A stretch of DNA of 12,355 nt from 2-12-FULL-43-11 sp035655355 (GCA_035655355.1 DASRUQ010000003.1:1-12355), one strand, 5' to 3'; counted from the stretch's first letter, positions 1-6,155 are shown. Notes: generated by a model not told the origin, from the letters alone. Made by a program: numbers and translations.

Positions 1-897
1 TTTCGGAACGAGGAAACGCACTCCTGCCCGCTTGGTTTCATAAGACAAGTGATTTTTAAGATATTTATTAGCTGCCACACCGCCTCCCAGAATTATTGTC
101 TCAGCACCGAACTCATCGGCGGCTCTTAAAGTCTTTTTTACCAGGACGTCCACGGCCGCCTTTTGGAAAGATGCCGCTACATCAGCCTTTTTCGCTTTAA
201 GATTATCTCGCAGGTAATAAAGCACAGAAGTTTTAAGCCCCGAGAAACTAAAGTCATAATTTTTATGGGCCAGCATCGGCCTGGGAAACGGAATAGCATT
301 TTCGTTGCCTTTGGCCGCCAGACGCTCCACTTCTGGCCCGCCGGGGTAAGGAAGTCCCAGAAGCCTGGCTACTTTGTCAAAAGCTTCACCGACAGCATCG
401 TCACAAGTCTCACCAATCTTTTTCCAGCTGGACAATTTATCCATCTTTAAAATCATGGTGTGCCCGCCGCTCACAATTAGCGCTATGGCCGGGAGCTTAA
501 TTTTTTCTTTGTGTGAGAGCAGGGAACTGTATAAATGCCCTTCCAGATGATTGCCTCCCAGGACTGGTTTTCCATATTCCTCTCCGATGTCTTTGGCGAA
601 ATTAATACCTGTCCATAAAGCCGGTTCCAGGCCTGGGCCAACAGTCACCGCGATGGCGTCAATATTTTTCAGATTTGGGTAGAATTTTACAAGTTTGTTA
701 AAAATTAGAGGCAGGTTTTTAAGATGTTCGCGCTTGGCGAGATTGGGGACAACGCCGCCAAAGGGGCGATGAATATTTATCTGAGACGAGACCATATTTT
801 TCTCCACTTTAAAAGAGGGATTAGTTAAACCTCCTTTGCAATCAACCACCGCGAAGGCGGTTTCGTCACAGCTTGTTTCTATGGAGAGAATTTTCAT
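1..897 (-). CDS. tsaD: tRNA N6-adenosine threonylcarbamoyltransferase TsaD, C-terminus cut by window edge
   Basis: Cytoplasmic enzyme of the Kae1/TsaD family that transfers the threonylcarbamoyl group from threonylcarbamoyl-AMP to A37 of ANN-decoding tRNAs (t6A), working with TsaB and TsaE. I translated 299 residues from the ATG at 897-895. Visible motifs are IETSCDET (about residues 6-13), the metal-binding HxxxH (NHLEGH, His117 and His121), SGGHT (143-147), GEAFDKVA, FSFSGLKT and GGGVAAN (271-277). The family is usually 335-345 residues, so roughly 40 C-terminal residues, including the last Asp metal ligand, lie outside the window. No Shine-Dalgarno sequence precedes the ATG. The gene is separated from the upstream tRNA-Glu by a terminator, so it should have its own promoter, but I see no clear one. 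Identity is secure. Confidence 0.96.
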   Translation of the reverse strand, partial: MKILSIETSCDETAFAVVDCKGGLTNPSFKVEKNMVSSQINIHRPFGGVVPNLAKREHLKNLPLIFNKLVKFYPNLKNIDAIAVTVGPGLEPALWTGINFAKDIGEEYGKPVLGGNHLEGHLYSSLLSHKEKIKLPAIALIVSGGHTMILKMDKLSSWKKIGETCDDAVGEAFDKVARLLGLPYPGGPEVERLAAKGNENAIPFPRPMLAHKNYDFSFSGLKTSVLYYLRDNLKAKKADVAASFQKAAVDVLVKKTLRAADEFGAETIILGGGVAANKYLKNHLSYETKRAGVRFLVPK

Positions 898-918
898 ATT
901 TTCATAAATGTTGAAATA

Positions 919-1030
919 GCCCTTCGACACGGCTCAGGGCACTTCGCCTCGACAGTTTTTGTAAGTTGCGTACTGAAACCGAGTGAAACGAATCGTGGTG
1001 CCTGCACTGAGTGAGCGAAGCGAGTCGAAG
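919..1030. repeat. Pair of inverted REP-like palindromic elements
   Basis: Positions 919-940 form an imperfect palindrome (gccct/agggc ends) that reads CCTGAG-n-GTCGAAGG on the minus strand. Positions 1007-1030 read CTGAG, then 12 nt, then GTCGAAG on the plus strand. The two share the same ends in opposite orientation and flank about 65 bp with no recognisable content. Palindromes of this style occur between genes in many bacteria, including CPR genomes; family membership here is judged by eye. The minus-strand reading frame across 902-1189 is only the translation of these repeats. Confidence 0.55.
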
Positions 1031-1173
1031 TGTAGCCCCACGGAGAAGCGAACAAATTACTGCGTAATTTTTAAAACCCATCGGTTTTAATATTTCCGCT
1101 ACGGGAAAACTCCCGTTTTCCCGACCCCTGCCTGCGTAGGCAGGCCTTTCCCAGTTCGATTCCTCGTGAGCTA
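1031..1173. repeat. Hairpin-cluster element with tRNA-Glu-like inverted terminal arms
   Basis: The outer arms 1033-1053 and 1154-1173 are imperfect inverted repeats of each other. The left arm (1031-1053) matches the 3' end of the neighbouring tRNA-Glu (1217-1239) at 21 of 23 positions. Between the arms lie four perfect hairpins: 1054-1070 (7 bp, loop tgc), 1071-1090 (8 bp, loop catc), 1102-1123 (9 bp, loop tccc) and 1127-1144 (7 bp, loop gcgt). No coding potential is seen. It could be a small non-autonomous mobile element, a degraded tRNA duplication, or a multibranched RNA. The structure is directly visible; the role is unknown. Confidence 0.6.
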
Positions 1174-1176
1174 ATA

Positions 1177-1212
1177 CAAAAGTGAGCATACCATAAAGAT
1201 ATGCTCATTTTG
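1177..1212 (-). terminator. Bidirectional intrinsic terminator after tRNA-Glu
   Basis: An 8-bp stem (1183-1190 tgagcata with 1200-1207 tatgctca) with a 9-nt loop is flanked by caaaa on the left and ttttg on the right. It therefore ends in a U-run in either direction. It lies 7 nt beyond the 3' end of tRNA-Glu on the minus strand, so its main job is probably to end that transcript. Confidence 0.75.
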
Positions 1213-1218
1213 TATATG

Positions 1219-1290
1219 TAGCCCCAAGGAGAATCGAACTCCTATTTACGCCGTGAAAGGGCGTTGTCCTAGCCGTTAGACGATGAGGCC
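1219..1290 (-). tRNA. tRNA-Glu (anticodon TTC)
   Basis: Full cloverleaf on the minus strand. The 7-bp acceptor stem has G1-U72 and U5-G68 wobble pairs. The anticodon stem acgcc/ggcgt has loop CTTTCAC, giving anticodon TTC. The T-arm is aggag-TTCGATT-ctcct, and the discriminator is A. CCA is not encoded (the next bases are cat), so a CCA-adding enzyme is needed. A promoter-like sequence lies upstream and a terminator downstream, so it is probably transcribed alone. The last 23 bases recur, slightly altered, at 1031-1053. Confidence 0.95.
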
Positions 1291-1312
1291 ATTGCTACTG
1301 TTTAGCGTTCCT

Positions 1313-1340
1313 AATATAGCCGATTTTTGCTAAGATGGAA
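1313..1340 (-). promoter_or_regulatory. Probable promoter of tRNA-Glu
   Basis: On the minus strand, TTCCAT (1340-1335) and TATATT (1318-1313) are separated by 16 nt. Transcription would start about 15 nt before the tRNA 5' end. The -10 is good and the -35 is only partial. A weak divergent pair for the glycosyltransferase, TTGCTA (1293-1298) and TATAGC (1315-1320), overlaps it on the other strand. Confidence 0.5.
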
Positions 1341-1347
1341 AGATTTA

Positions 1348-1483
1348 CCCCGTCACACAACTGCGATAAGATTAACTTGAGTTATCGTAGCCTGAAGCTG
1401 GGCAAGTATAAACCAAAAGGTCGTAAACAACCCTTTAGAGGGGAATTAATCAAATAATTCGCAAGCGCAGTTGTTGTGCGGGG
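1348..1483 (+). ncRNA. Candidate structured RNA domain / leader before the glycosyltransferase gene
   Basis: Bases 1348-1365 (ccccgtcacacaactgcg) and 1466-1483 (cgcagttgttgtgcgggg) pair over 17 bp with only two single-nucleotide bulges, closing a domain of about 136 nt. Inside are smaller possible stems: cgataa/ttatcg (1364-1384), one around gcctgaagctgggc, ccct-ttag-aggg, and aatta/taatt near 1444-1459. The helix ends 7 nt before the ATG at 1491 and includes the only G-rich, Shine-Dalgarno-like stretch (gggg, 1480-1483). It could therefore mask the ribosome entry site, or be an independent small RNA. I do not recognise the family, and it lacks the conserved cores I know for SRP RNA, RNase P, tmRNA and c-di-GMP riboswitches. 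Confidence 0.45.
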
Positions 1484-1490
1484 CTTACTC

Positions 1491-2990
1491 ATGTCTTTAT
1501 ACAGATTCTTTGAACTTATTCCTGGTACCTTGGCTTGGGCAACTCTTGTCGCTATAGTTGTCTTGTCACGTTATTATCCGACATACGCCGCTATTTTTAT
1601 AATTCTCTTTGATATCTATTGGCTCTTAAAAACTCTCTACTTCTCTTTTCATTTAAGGGCGACCTTCAACACTATGAAACAGTATATGAAGATTGATTGG
1701 TTCTCTAGGCTTCGGGAGACAAACTTTAAAAATGCTCCAGCTTGGGACAGCATTTATCATCTTGTCATTTTCCCGATGTATAAAGAGCCTTATTCGGTAG
1801 TGAGAGAAAGCTTTGAGAGTCTGGCTAAAGCCAATTATCCCAGCAGCAAGTTTATAGTGGCGCTAGGCGTAGAAGAGAAGGGAGGAGAGGCCGACCAGGA
1901 AGTATCCCGCAAGATAAGGGAAGAATTTGAAAGTAAGTTCTTTAAATTTATAGTGACGACTCATCCGGCCGGAATACCCGGCGAACTTCCAGGCAAGGGG
2001 TCTAACGAAACCTGGTCCGGCAGGGAAGCGAAGTCGCTGATTGATGAGCTCCGTATTCCTTACGAGAATATTTTGGTCTCTGTTTTTGATGTAGATACCC
2101 AGATTTCCCCGGAATATTTCGGGAGGTTGACCTACGCTTTTTTGGAGGAGCCACAGAGGCAATTAACGAGTTATCAGCCTATACCATTTTTCACCAATAA
2201 TGTTTTTGAAGCCCCGGCGCTCGCCAGGGTTATCGCTTTTTCCTGTACCTTTTGGCAAATGGTGAACCAATCGCGGCCGGAGAGACTGACAACTTTTTCT
2301 TCTCATTCTATGCCGTTTAAGGCTCTGGTAGAGATAGGGTTTTGGGATGTGTCTCACGTTTCAGAAGACTCCATGATCTTCTGGCAGTGCTACCTGTACT
2401 ACAACGGCAACTGGAAAGCAGTACCCCTTTTCTATCCCGTTTCCATGGACGCTAATGTCGCGCCCAGCTTTTGGCAGACTATGATAAACCTGTATAAACA
2501 ACAGAGAAGATGGGCTTGGGGATCGGAAAACATCTCTTATATGCTTTATGGTTTCGTAAAAAATAAACTCATCCCTTTTAAGAAAAAAGCTTACTGGAGT
2601 TTCCATACCATTGAGTCTTTCCACTCTTGGGCGACAAATGCCGTAATTATTTTCGCTTTAGGCTGGTTGCCTCTTTGGTTGGGTGGAGAAATTTTCAGAA
2701 CTACAACTCTTTCTTACAACCTGCCGCAGATTACAAAGACTCTGATGACTTTGGCTTCTGTCGGTATCGCAAGTTCGGCGGTATTGAGTATTCTGCTTCT
2801 GCCTCCTAAGCCGGAATGGTTCAGAAAAATCCATTACTTCCTTTTTATTATCCAATGGCTTTTGATGCCTGCGACTCTAATAATTTTTGGAGCTTTGCCC
2901 GCGGTTGAAGCGCAGACCAGGCTGTTGTTGGGCGGCAAGTTCAGGCTCGGTTTCTGGGTGACGCCTAAGCTTCGCTTAAATAAGAGCTAG
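1491..2990 (+). CDS. Membrane-bound glycosyltransferase, family 2 (cellulose-synthase-like)
   Basis: A 499-residue inner-membrane GT2 enzyme that probably transfers a sugar from a nucleotide-sugar on the cytoplasmic face to a polysaccharide or lipid acceptor; the substrate cannot be told. Two N-terminal membrane segments (about 10-55) precede a cytosolic GT-A domain with the metal-binding DVD (200-202), the acceptor-base motif SED (291-293) and the processive-type signature QQRRW (337-341). At least three more membrane segments follow (about 375-470), ending in a conserved-looking tail (EAQTRLLLGG...FWVTPKLR). I chose ATG 1491 because gggg lies 7 nt upstream and the residues before it are not membrane-like. 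A GTG at 1476 would add five residues but falls inside the closing helix of the putative leader RNA. The gene is alone and converges on recG with a 16-nt gap and no convincing terminator. Confidence 0.9.
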   Translation: MSLYRFFELIPGTLAWATLVAIVVLSRYYPTYAAIFIILFDIYWLLKTLYFSFHLRATFNTMKQYMKIDWFSRLRETNFKNAPAWDSIYHLVIFPMYKEPYSVVRESFESLAKANYPSSKFIVALGVEEKGGEADQEVSRKIREEFESKFFKFIVTTHPAGIPGELPGKGSNETWSGREAKSLIDELRIPYENILVSVFDVDTQISPEYFGRLTYAFLEEPQRQLTSYQPIPFFTNNVFEAPALARVIAFSCTFWQMVNQSRPERLTTFSSHSMPFKALVEIGFWDVSHVSEDSMIFWQCYLYYNGNWKAVPLFYPVSMDANVAPSFWQTMINLYKQQRRWAWGSENISYMLYGFVKNKLIPFKKKAYWSFHTIESFHSWATNAVIIFALGWLPLWLGGEIFRTTTLSYNLPQITKTLMTLASVGIASSAVLSILLLPPKPEWFRKIHYFLFIIQWLLMPATLIIFGALPAVEAQTRLLLGGKFRLGFWVTPKLRLNKS

Positions 2991-3006
2991 GCTGGTTGCT
3001 CTAATA

Positions 3007-5202
3007 TTACTCTAGGTGAATTTCCTTCCTAAACTCACCAAATTTTTCATATAAATTCGGATAGTTTTTCATTTCCCAGCCATTTCTGGCAACCAATTCG
3101 GCGGCATCTCTGGAAGACTTAACCAGCTCTGGCTTCTGGAGGGCACGCATGGCAATATCCGGCAGGCCGGTTTGCTCTTTACCCATAAATTCTCCGGGGC
3201 CTCTTATCAGTAGATCTTTCTCGGCTAGTTCAAAACCGTTTTTGGCCGTGATAAGCGAGTTCAATCTATCTCTGGTGTTTTTTGAGGGCGACTCGGTAAA
3301 AAGGAAACAAAAAGACTGGTGTTCACCACGGCCCACTCTGCCTCTGAATTGGTAAAGCTGAGCGAGGCCAAAGCGCTCCGAGCCTTCTATCATCATAATG
3401 CTGGCGTTGGGCACATCAACTCCTACTTCTATAACAGAGGTGGAAACCAGAACATCAATTTTACCCGAGGCAAAATCGGACATAACTACAGCTTTTTCGC
3501 CGCTTTTCATTTTACCGTGGAGCATGGCGACTTTAAGGTCGGGGAAAATAGTTTTCTTTAGTTTTTCATATTCTTCTTCTACATTTTTAACTTCCAGCAG
3601 TAAGCTCTCGTTTTTATCCATGAAGGTTCTTACCCCAAAGGAACGTGGCTCGCCTCCGTTTTCGGAGGCGGCAATCCTGGGGCAGACCACAAAAACTTGC
3701 CGGCCACGTCTGACCTGCCCCCGGATAAAGGCGTAAGCTTTATCACGATTTTCCGGGTCAACTATTTTAGTGATGATTTTTTTTCTGCCTTTAGGAAGCT
3801 CGCTAATGATGGATAGGTTCAGATCGCCGAACATAGTCATCATGATGGTGCGGGGGATGGGGGTGGCCGACATGGACAGAAAATGCGGCACGAGTCCCGC
3901 GTGGCCGGATAAAGCGGCGCGCTGTTTGACTCCAAAGCGATGCTGTTCATCGACGACCACCAATCCGAGATTCTTGAAGACCACTCCTTTTTCTATCAAA
4001 GCATGAGTGCCGACCAGTATTTTAATTTTCCCATCAGAGACCTCTTTAAGAAATGTCGGTTTTTTAATATCGGTCTCCAAATTTTCTCCATAAGAGACGC
4101 GGGCTTCTTTAGAGACCAGCAAGCCTATGCCTTGGGTAAATTCAGGAAATAGATAAACCAGAGTTCTATAGTGCTGGCGGGCCAGGATTTCTGTCGGAGC
4201 CATAATAGCCGACTGATAGCCGTTATGGGCCGCGACCAGCGCAGCGAGCCCCGCCACTATGGTTTTGCCGGAGCCGACATCGCCCTGGAGTAAACGGTTC
4301 ATTGGCTCCGGTTTGTCGAGATCTTTAAGGATTTCTTCCAGAGCGACCTCCTGAGATTTGGTAAGTTTGAAGGGAAGATTTTTAGAAGTATTGGCTATTA
4401 TTCCTTCGGCGTTTCCCATTACTGGAGATTTTTCTTTAGAGAGAGAAAACTTCTGGTAGAGGTTGTTAAGCTGTATCAGGAAAAGTTCTTCAAAGGCGAA
4501 TCTTTCTTTGGCGAGCTCGGCATCATCTAAGTTGCCGGGGAAGTGGATGTTCCGAAGAGCAACATTGATTTCCGGAAAGTTACGGGATTTTAGTATTTCC
4601 TGCGGCAAGAATTCTTTAACCGGCTCAAGGTTATCTAGGATCTTTTGAGAGAGCATCCTGATACCTTTAGAAGTTAAGCCTTTAGTTTCGGGATATATCG
4701 GGACTAAGCGGCCGGTGTGTTTGGTTTCTATCTCTTTTAGTTTGTCGTCCAAGTCGGCGCCGTTTAGGACTTCGTAAGTTGGGTTAGAAAGGTGCAAGCC
4801 GCTTTTCCCATTCTTACTTTTCTTATCTTCCAGGACTTTTCCGTAGAAAGACGCTACCACCCCTTCTTGTAGGATATTCTTAATATAGGGTTGATTGAAC
4901 CAGACAGCTCTAATAGAACCGGTTTCGTCAGTGATAGTGGCTTCCACGATTGTCATTCTTCGTTTCCAACTGCGTTTGCTGTCTATTTCAGAAATCGCGC
5001 CTCTAATAGTTTTAGAGTCACCTGGTTTAAGATCGGCTATCGCAGAAGTTTCACTCCTATCTTCATAGCGTGTTGGGAAGTGCCAAATCAGGTCTTTTGC
5101 GGTTACCACGCCGAGATGCTTAAGTTTCATAACGAAACGCGGACCAATGCCGTAAATCTCGTGGAGTTCGGCCGAAAGAGAAATTTTTTGCATTAAATAC
5201 AT
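3007..5202 (-). CDS. recG: ATP-dependent DNA helicase RecG
   Basis: Superfamily 2 helicase that remodels stalled replication forks and branch-migrates Holliday junctions. The 731 residues show the whole family architecture: an N-terminal helix-hairpin-like stretch (IYGIGPRF, about 16-23) with FPTRYEDRS (42-50), the OB-fold wedge domain (about 60-150), Walker A GDVGSGKT (307-314), DEQH (418-421), SATPIPRT (445-452), QFRGRVGRG (618-626) and the TRG region LLIRGPGEFMG (664-674). It is longer than the usual roughly 690 residues, partly from an insert at about 508-545 between helicase lobe motifs. The start is uncertain: a -10-like TATAGA (5208-5203) touches the first ATG, so Met4 (5193) would give an almost leaderless start and may be the true one. 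It is divergent from tRNA-Lys. Confidence 0.97.
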   Translation of the reverse strand: MYLMQKISLSAELHEIYGIGPRFVMKLKHLGVVTAKDLIWHFPTRYEDRSETSAIADLKPGDSKTIRGAISEIDSKRSWKRRMTIVEATITDETGSIRAVWFNQPYIKNILQEGVVASFYGKVLEDKKSKNGKSGLHLSNPTYEVLNGADLDDKLKEIETKHTGRLVPIYPETKGLTSKGIRMLSQKILDNLEPVKEFLPQEILKSRNFPEINVALRNIHFPGNLDDAELAKERFAFEELFLIQLNNLYQKFSLSKEKSPVMGNAEGIIANTSKNLPFKLTKSQEVALEEILKDLDKPEPMNRLLQGDVGSGKTIVAGLAALVAAHNGYQSAIMAPTEILARQHYRTLVYLFPEFTQGIGLLVSKEARVSYGENLETDIKKPTFLKEVSDGKIKILVGTHALIEKGVVFKNLGLVVVDEQHRFGVKQRAALSGHAGLVPHFLSMSATPIPRTIMMTMFGDLNLSIISELPKGRKKIITKIVDPENRDKAYAFIRGQVRRGRQVFVVCPRIAASENGGEPRSFGVRTFMDKNESLLLEVKNVEEEYEKLKKTIFPDLKVAMLHGKMKSGEKAVVMSDFASGKIDVLVSTSVIEVGVDVPNASIMMIEGSERFGLAQLYQFRGRVGRGEHQSFCFLFTESPSKNTRDRLNSLITAKNGFELAEKDLLIRGPGEFMGKEQTGLPDIAMRALQKPELVKSSRDAAELVARNGWEMKNYPNLYEKFGEFRKEIHLE

Positions 5203-5213
5203 TCTATACTCAA

Positions 5214-5242
5214 TTGACGGTTGCGAAAAATTTGTTTAAATT
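5214..5242 (+). promoter_or_regulatory. Promoter of tRNA-Lys
   Basis: TTGACG (5214-5219), a 17-nt spacer and TAAATT (5237-5242) form a good sigma-70-type promoter, placing the start a few bases before the tRNA at 5254. It lies in the 51-bp divergent gap between recG and the tRNA. Confidence 0.75.
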
Positions 5243-5253
5243 ATCAGTGTCTA

Positions 5254-5326
5254 GCGCCTATAGCTCAGCTGGTAGAGCAACTGCCTCTTAAGCAGTGGGT
5301 CCCAGGTTCGAACCCTGGTGGGCGCA
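5254..5326 (+). tRNA. tRNA-Lys (anticodon CTT)
   Basis: Canonical 73-nt cloverleaf. The acceptor stem is GCGCCTA/TGGGCGC, the D-arm is agctcagctggtagagc, the anticodon stem is actgc/gcagt with loop CTCTTAA (anticodon CTT), and the T-arm is ccagg-TTCGAAC-cctgg. The discriminator is A, followed by ccg, so CCA is not encoded. No terminator follows until 5627-5663, so the primary transcript may continue into the unassigned region downstream. Confidence 0.97.
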
Positions 5327-5523
5327 CCGTTGTAGCCGGATAAATTAACTTTGATTTATAGTCAACTTGACGCCAATTAGGCCTGAAGCTACCCTAGCCG
5401 GGGAGGGTATTTAGGTGCAGGTCGCCCTAAAATCCTTCTAAAACTAAGCTTTTAGCGTGTTGAAAGGCCTAGAAATGGGTTAGTGCACGCTCATTTTCAA
5501 GCTATAAAGCCGCTATAAACTTC
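5327..5523 (+). other. Gene-free, potentially structured region downstream of tRNA-Lys
   Basis: No ORF of note is seen. Possible RNA stems are ataaat/atttat (hairpin about 5339-5358), taccct/agggta (5390-5409), gcgtg/cacgc (about 5455-5490) and a long-range pairing of taggcct (5378-5384) with aggccta (5465-5471). The octamer gctataaa occurs twice, 3 nt apart, near 5501-5519. The decamer gcctgaagct (5381-5390) also occurs inside the putative leader RNA at about 1391. Because transcription from the tRNA-Lys promoter seems to continue to 5663, this could be a non-coding RNA or a long leader of the small ORF at 5524. I do not recognise it. Confidence 0.35.
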
Positions 5524-5616
5524 ATGAATAAACCAGAAACTAAGAAGCCCACACAAGCTCCGAAGCCCCAGGCTCCGAAGCCCACACAAGCTCCTCAGGC
5601 TCCAATACAAGCCTAA
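5524..5616 (+). CDS. Possible 30-residue Pro/Lys/Gln/Ala-rich peptide
   Basis: ATG at 5524, 30 codons, TAA at 5614-5616, just before a strong terminator. The peptide starts MNKPETKK and then consists of PTQAPK/PQAPK-type units. At DNA level an 18-bp unit (gaagcccacacaagctcc) occurs twice around a 15-bp variant. It is low-complexity, basic and proline-rich, with no hydrophobic segment. No Shine-Dalgarno sequence precedes it. The perfect periodicity in frame, with a start and stop at its borders and a terminator right after, favours a real small gene; the short length and lack of a family leave it doubtful. No function is proposed. Confidence 0.35.
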   Translation: MNKPETKKPTQAPKPQAPKPTQAPQAPIQA

Positions 5617-5626
5617 GTGATTAAAT

Positions 5627-5663
5627 GAAAAGGCGTTATCTGTAAATTAGATAGCGCCTTTTC
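5627..5663 (+). terminator. Strong hairpin terminator
   Basis: A 15-bp stem (5627-5641 with 5649-5663, one G-U pair) with a 7-nt loop. Its arms begin with gaaaa and end with ttttc, so it can work in both directions although the U-run lies within the stem. It ends the unit that starts at tRNA-Lys. Confidence 0.8.
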
Positions 5664-5670
5664 GTTACCT

Positions 5671-5697
5671 GCCCCCTGCCTGCCTATACAGGAGGGC
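5671..5697. repeat. CCTGCCTGC-type intergenic palindrome
   Basis: gccccctg (5671-5678) pairs with caggagggc (5689-5697) with a single bulged A, leaving a 10-nt loop. The stretch cccctgcctgc is shared with the hairpin at 1126-1145. Such C/G-rich palindromes are dispersed between genes in many CPR genomes (established in general; this assignment is by eye). Confidence 0.45.
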
Positions 5698-5704
5698 CTA
5701 TCTA

Positions 5705-5733
5705 TTGACAAATAAGTATATTTATGGTATATT
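5705..5733 (+). promoter_or_regulatory. Consensus sigma-70-type promoter
   Basis: A perfect TTGACA (5705-5710), 17-nt spacer, and TATATT (5728-5733). Transcription would start near 5740, giving a leader of about 57 nt before the ATG at 5797. It is the best promoter in the window, which suggests strong expression of the small protein behind it. Confidence 0.85.
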
Positions 5734-5796
5734 AAGCTCAAGCATTATTAAGTTCTTTAATTAATTGTTCGGAGTAATCTGGACACAAAAATCGAT

Positions 5797-5991
5797 ATGA
5801 TCGCAGACAAAATTTCTGCCGTTGCCCTTATTCTTATCGCAGCTGTTGCTGTGGTGATGATGTGGCGTTACGGCGTGGCTACTGACTATGCGGTGTTGCA
5901 CGACAACACCATTCAAACTGCCATTGCTCAGGGTTACCACGGTGACCCGGCAAGCAAGGAAGCGTGGGATTTATTCCACAATTCAAATTAA
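5797..5991 (+). CDS. Small single-span membrane protein, unknown function
   Basis: 64 residues: a short N-terminal stretch (MIADKIS), one hydrophobic segment at about 8-23 (rich in Ala, Val, Ile, Leu), then a hydrophilic tail of about 40 residues with His, Asp and aromatic residues. It could be a signal anchor with an outward tail or an uncleaved signal sequence; no typical AxA cleavage site or lipobox is seen. It is a complete transcription unit of its own, with a consensus promoter and a terminator 20 nt after the stop. The ATG has no close Shine-Dalgarno sequence. A ggag at 5771-5774 lies 4 nt before an in-frame CTG (5779) that would add six residues, so a non-ATG start is possible. I do not recognise the family. 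Confidence 0.7.
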   Translation: MIADKISAVALILIAAVAVVMMWRYGVATDYAVLHDNTIQTAIAQGYHGDPASKEAWDLFHNSN

Positions 5992-6011
5992 GCTGGGCTA
6001 ACGCCCGAACG

Positions 6012-6046
6012 AAACCGGAGTCGCCAGACCCCGGTTTTTAATTTTT
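6012..6046 (+). terminator. Intrinsic terminator of the 64-residue protein gene
   Basis: aaaccgg (6012-6018) pairs with ccggttt (6031-6037) around a 12-nt loop, followed by tttaattttt. Its end overlaps the -35 of the next promoter. Confidence 0.8.
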
Positions 6047-6074
6047 GTAAATTGGTTTATGTCGTGCTTAAATA
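6045..6074 (+). promoter_or_regulatory. Probable promoter of the tRNA-Ala / membrane protein unit
   Basis: TTGTAA (6045-6050), an 18-nt spacer and TAAATA (6069-6074). Transcription would start near 6081, about 4 nt before the tRNA. The -35 shares bases with the U-tract of the preceding terminator. Confidence 0.55.
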
Positions 6075-6084
6075 ATTCAGTCTT

Positions 6085-6155
6085 GGGCCTATGGTTCAGT
6101 GGTAGAACGCGGCATTCGCATTGCCGAGACGCGAGTTCGATTCTCACTAGGTCCA
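6085..6155 (+). tRNA. tRNA-Ala (anticodon CGC)
   Basis: 71-nt cloverleaf. The acceptor stem GGGCCTA/TAGGTCC contains the G3-U70 wobble pair, the main alanine identity element. The anticodon stem is cggca/tgccg with loop TTCGCAT (anticodon CGC, reading GCG). The T-arm gcgag-TTCGATT-ctcac has one C-A mismatch. The discriminator A is followed by ca and then the ATG of the next gene, so CCA is not encoded. It is co-transcribed with the downstream membrane protein. Confidence 0.93.

Noticed and set aside
902..1189. 95-residue minus-strand reading frame
   Set aside because: It runs through palindromes, four hairpins and a tRNA fragment; the translation has no protein-like pattern.
1476..1490. GTG start of the glycosyltransferase
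   Set aside because: It lies in the closing helix of the leader and adds only five residues; ATG 1491 has a G-rich stretch at suitable distance.
2984..3010. Terminator between the convergent glycosyltransferase and recG genes
   Set aside because: Only a 5-bp stem (agagc/gctct) without a U-run is visible; too weak to call.
5327..5663. tmRNA (ssrA) with a coding tag
   Set aside because: A stable RNA plus short ORF plus terminator invites the idea, but there is no alanine tRNA-like domain, no G3-U70 acceptor stem, and the peptide lacks an ALAA-like end.
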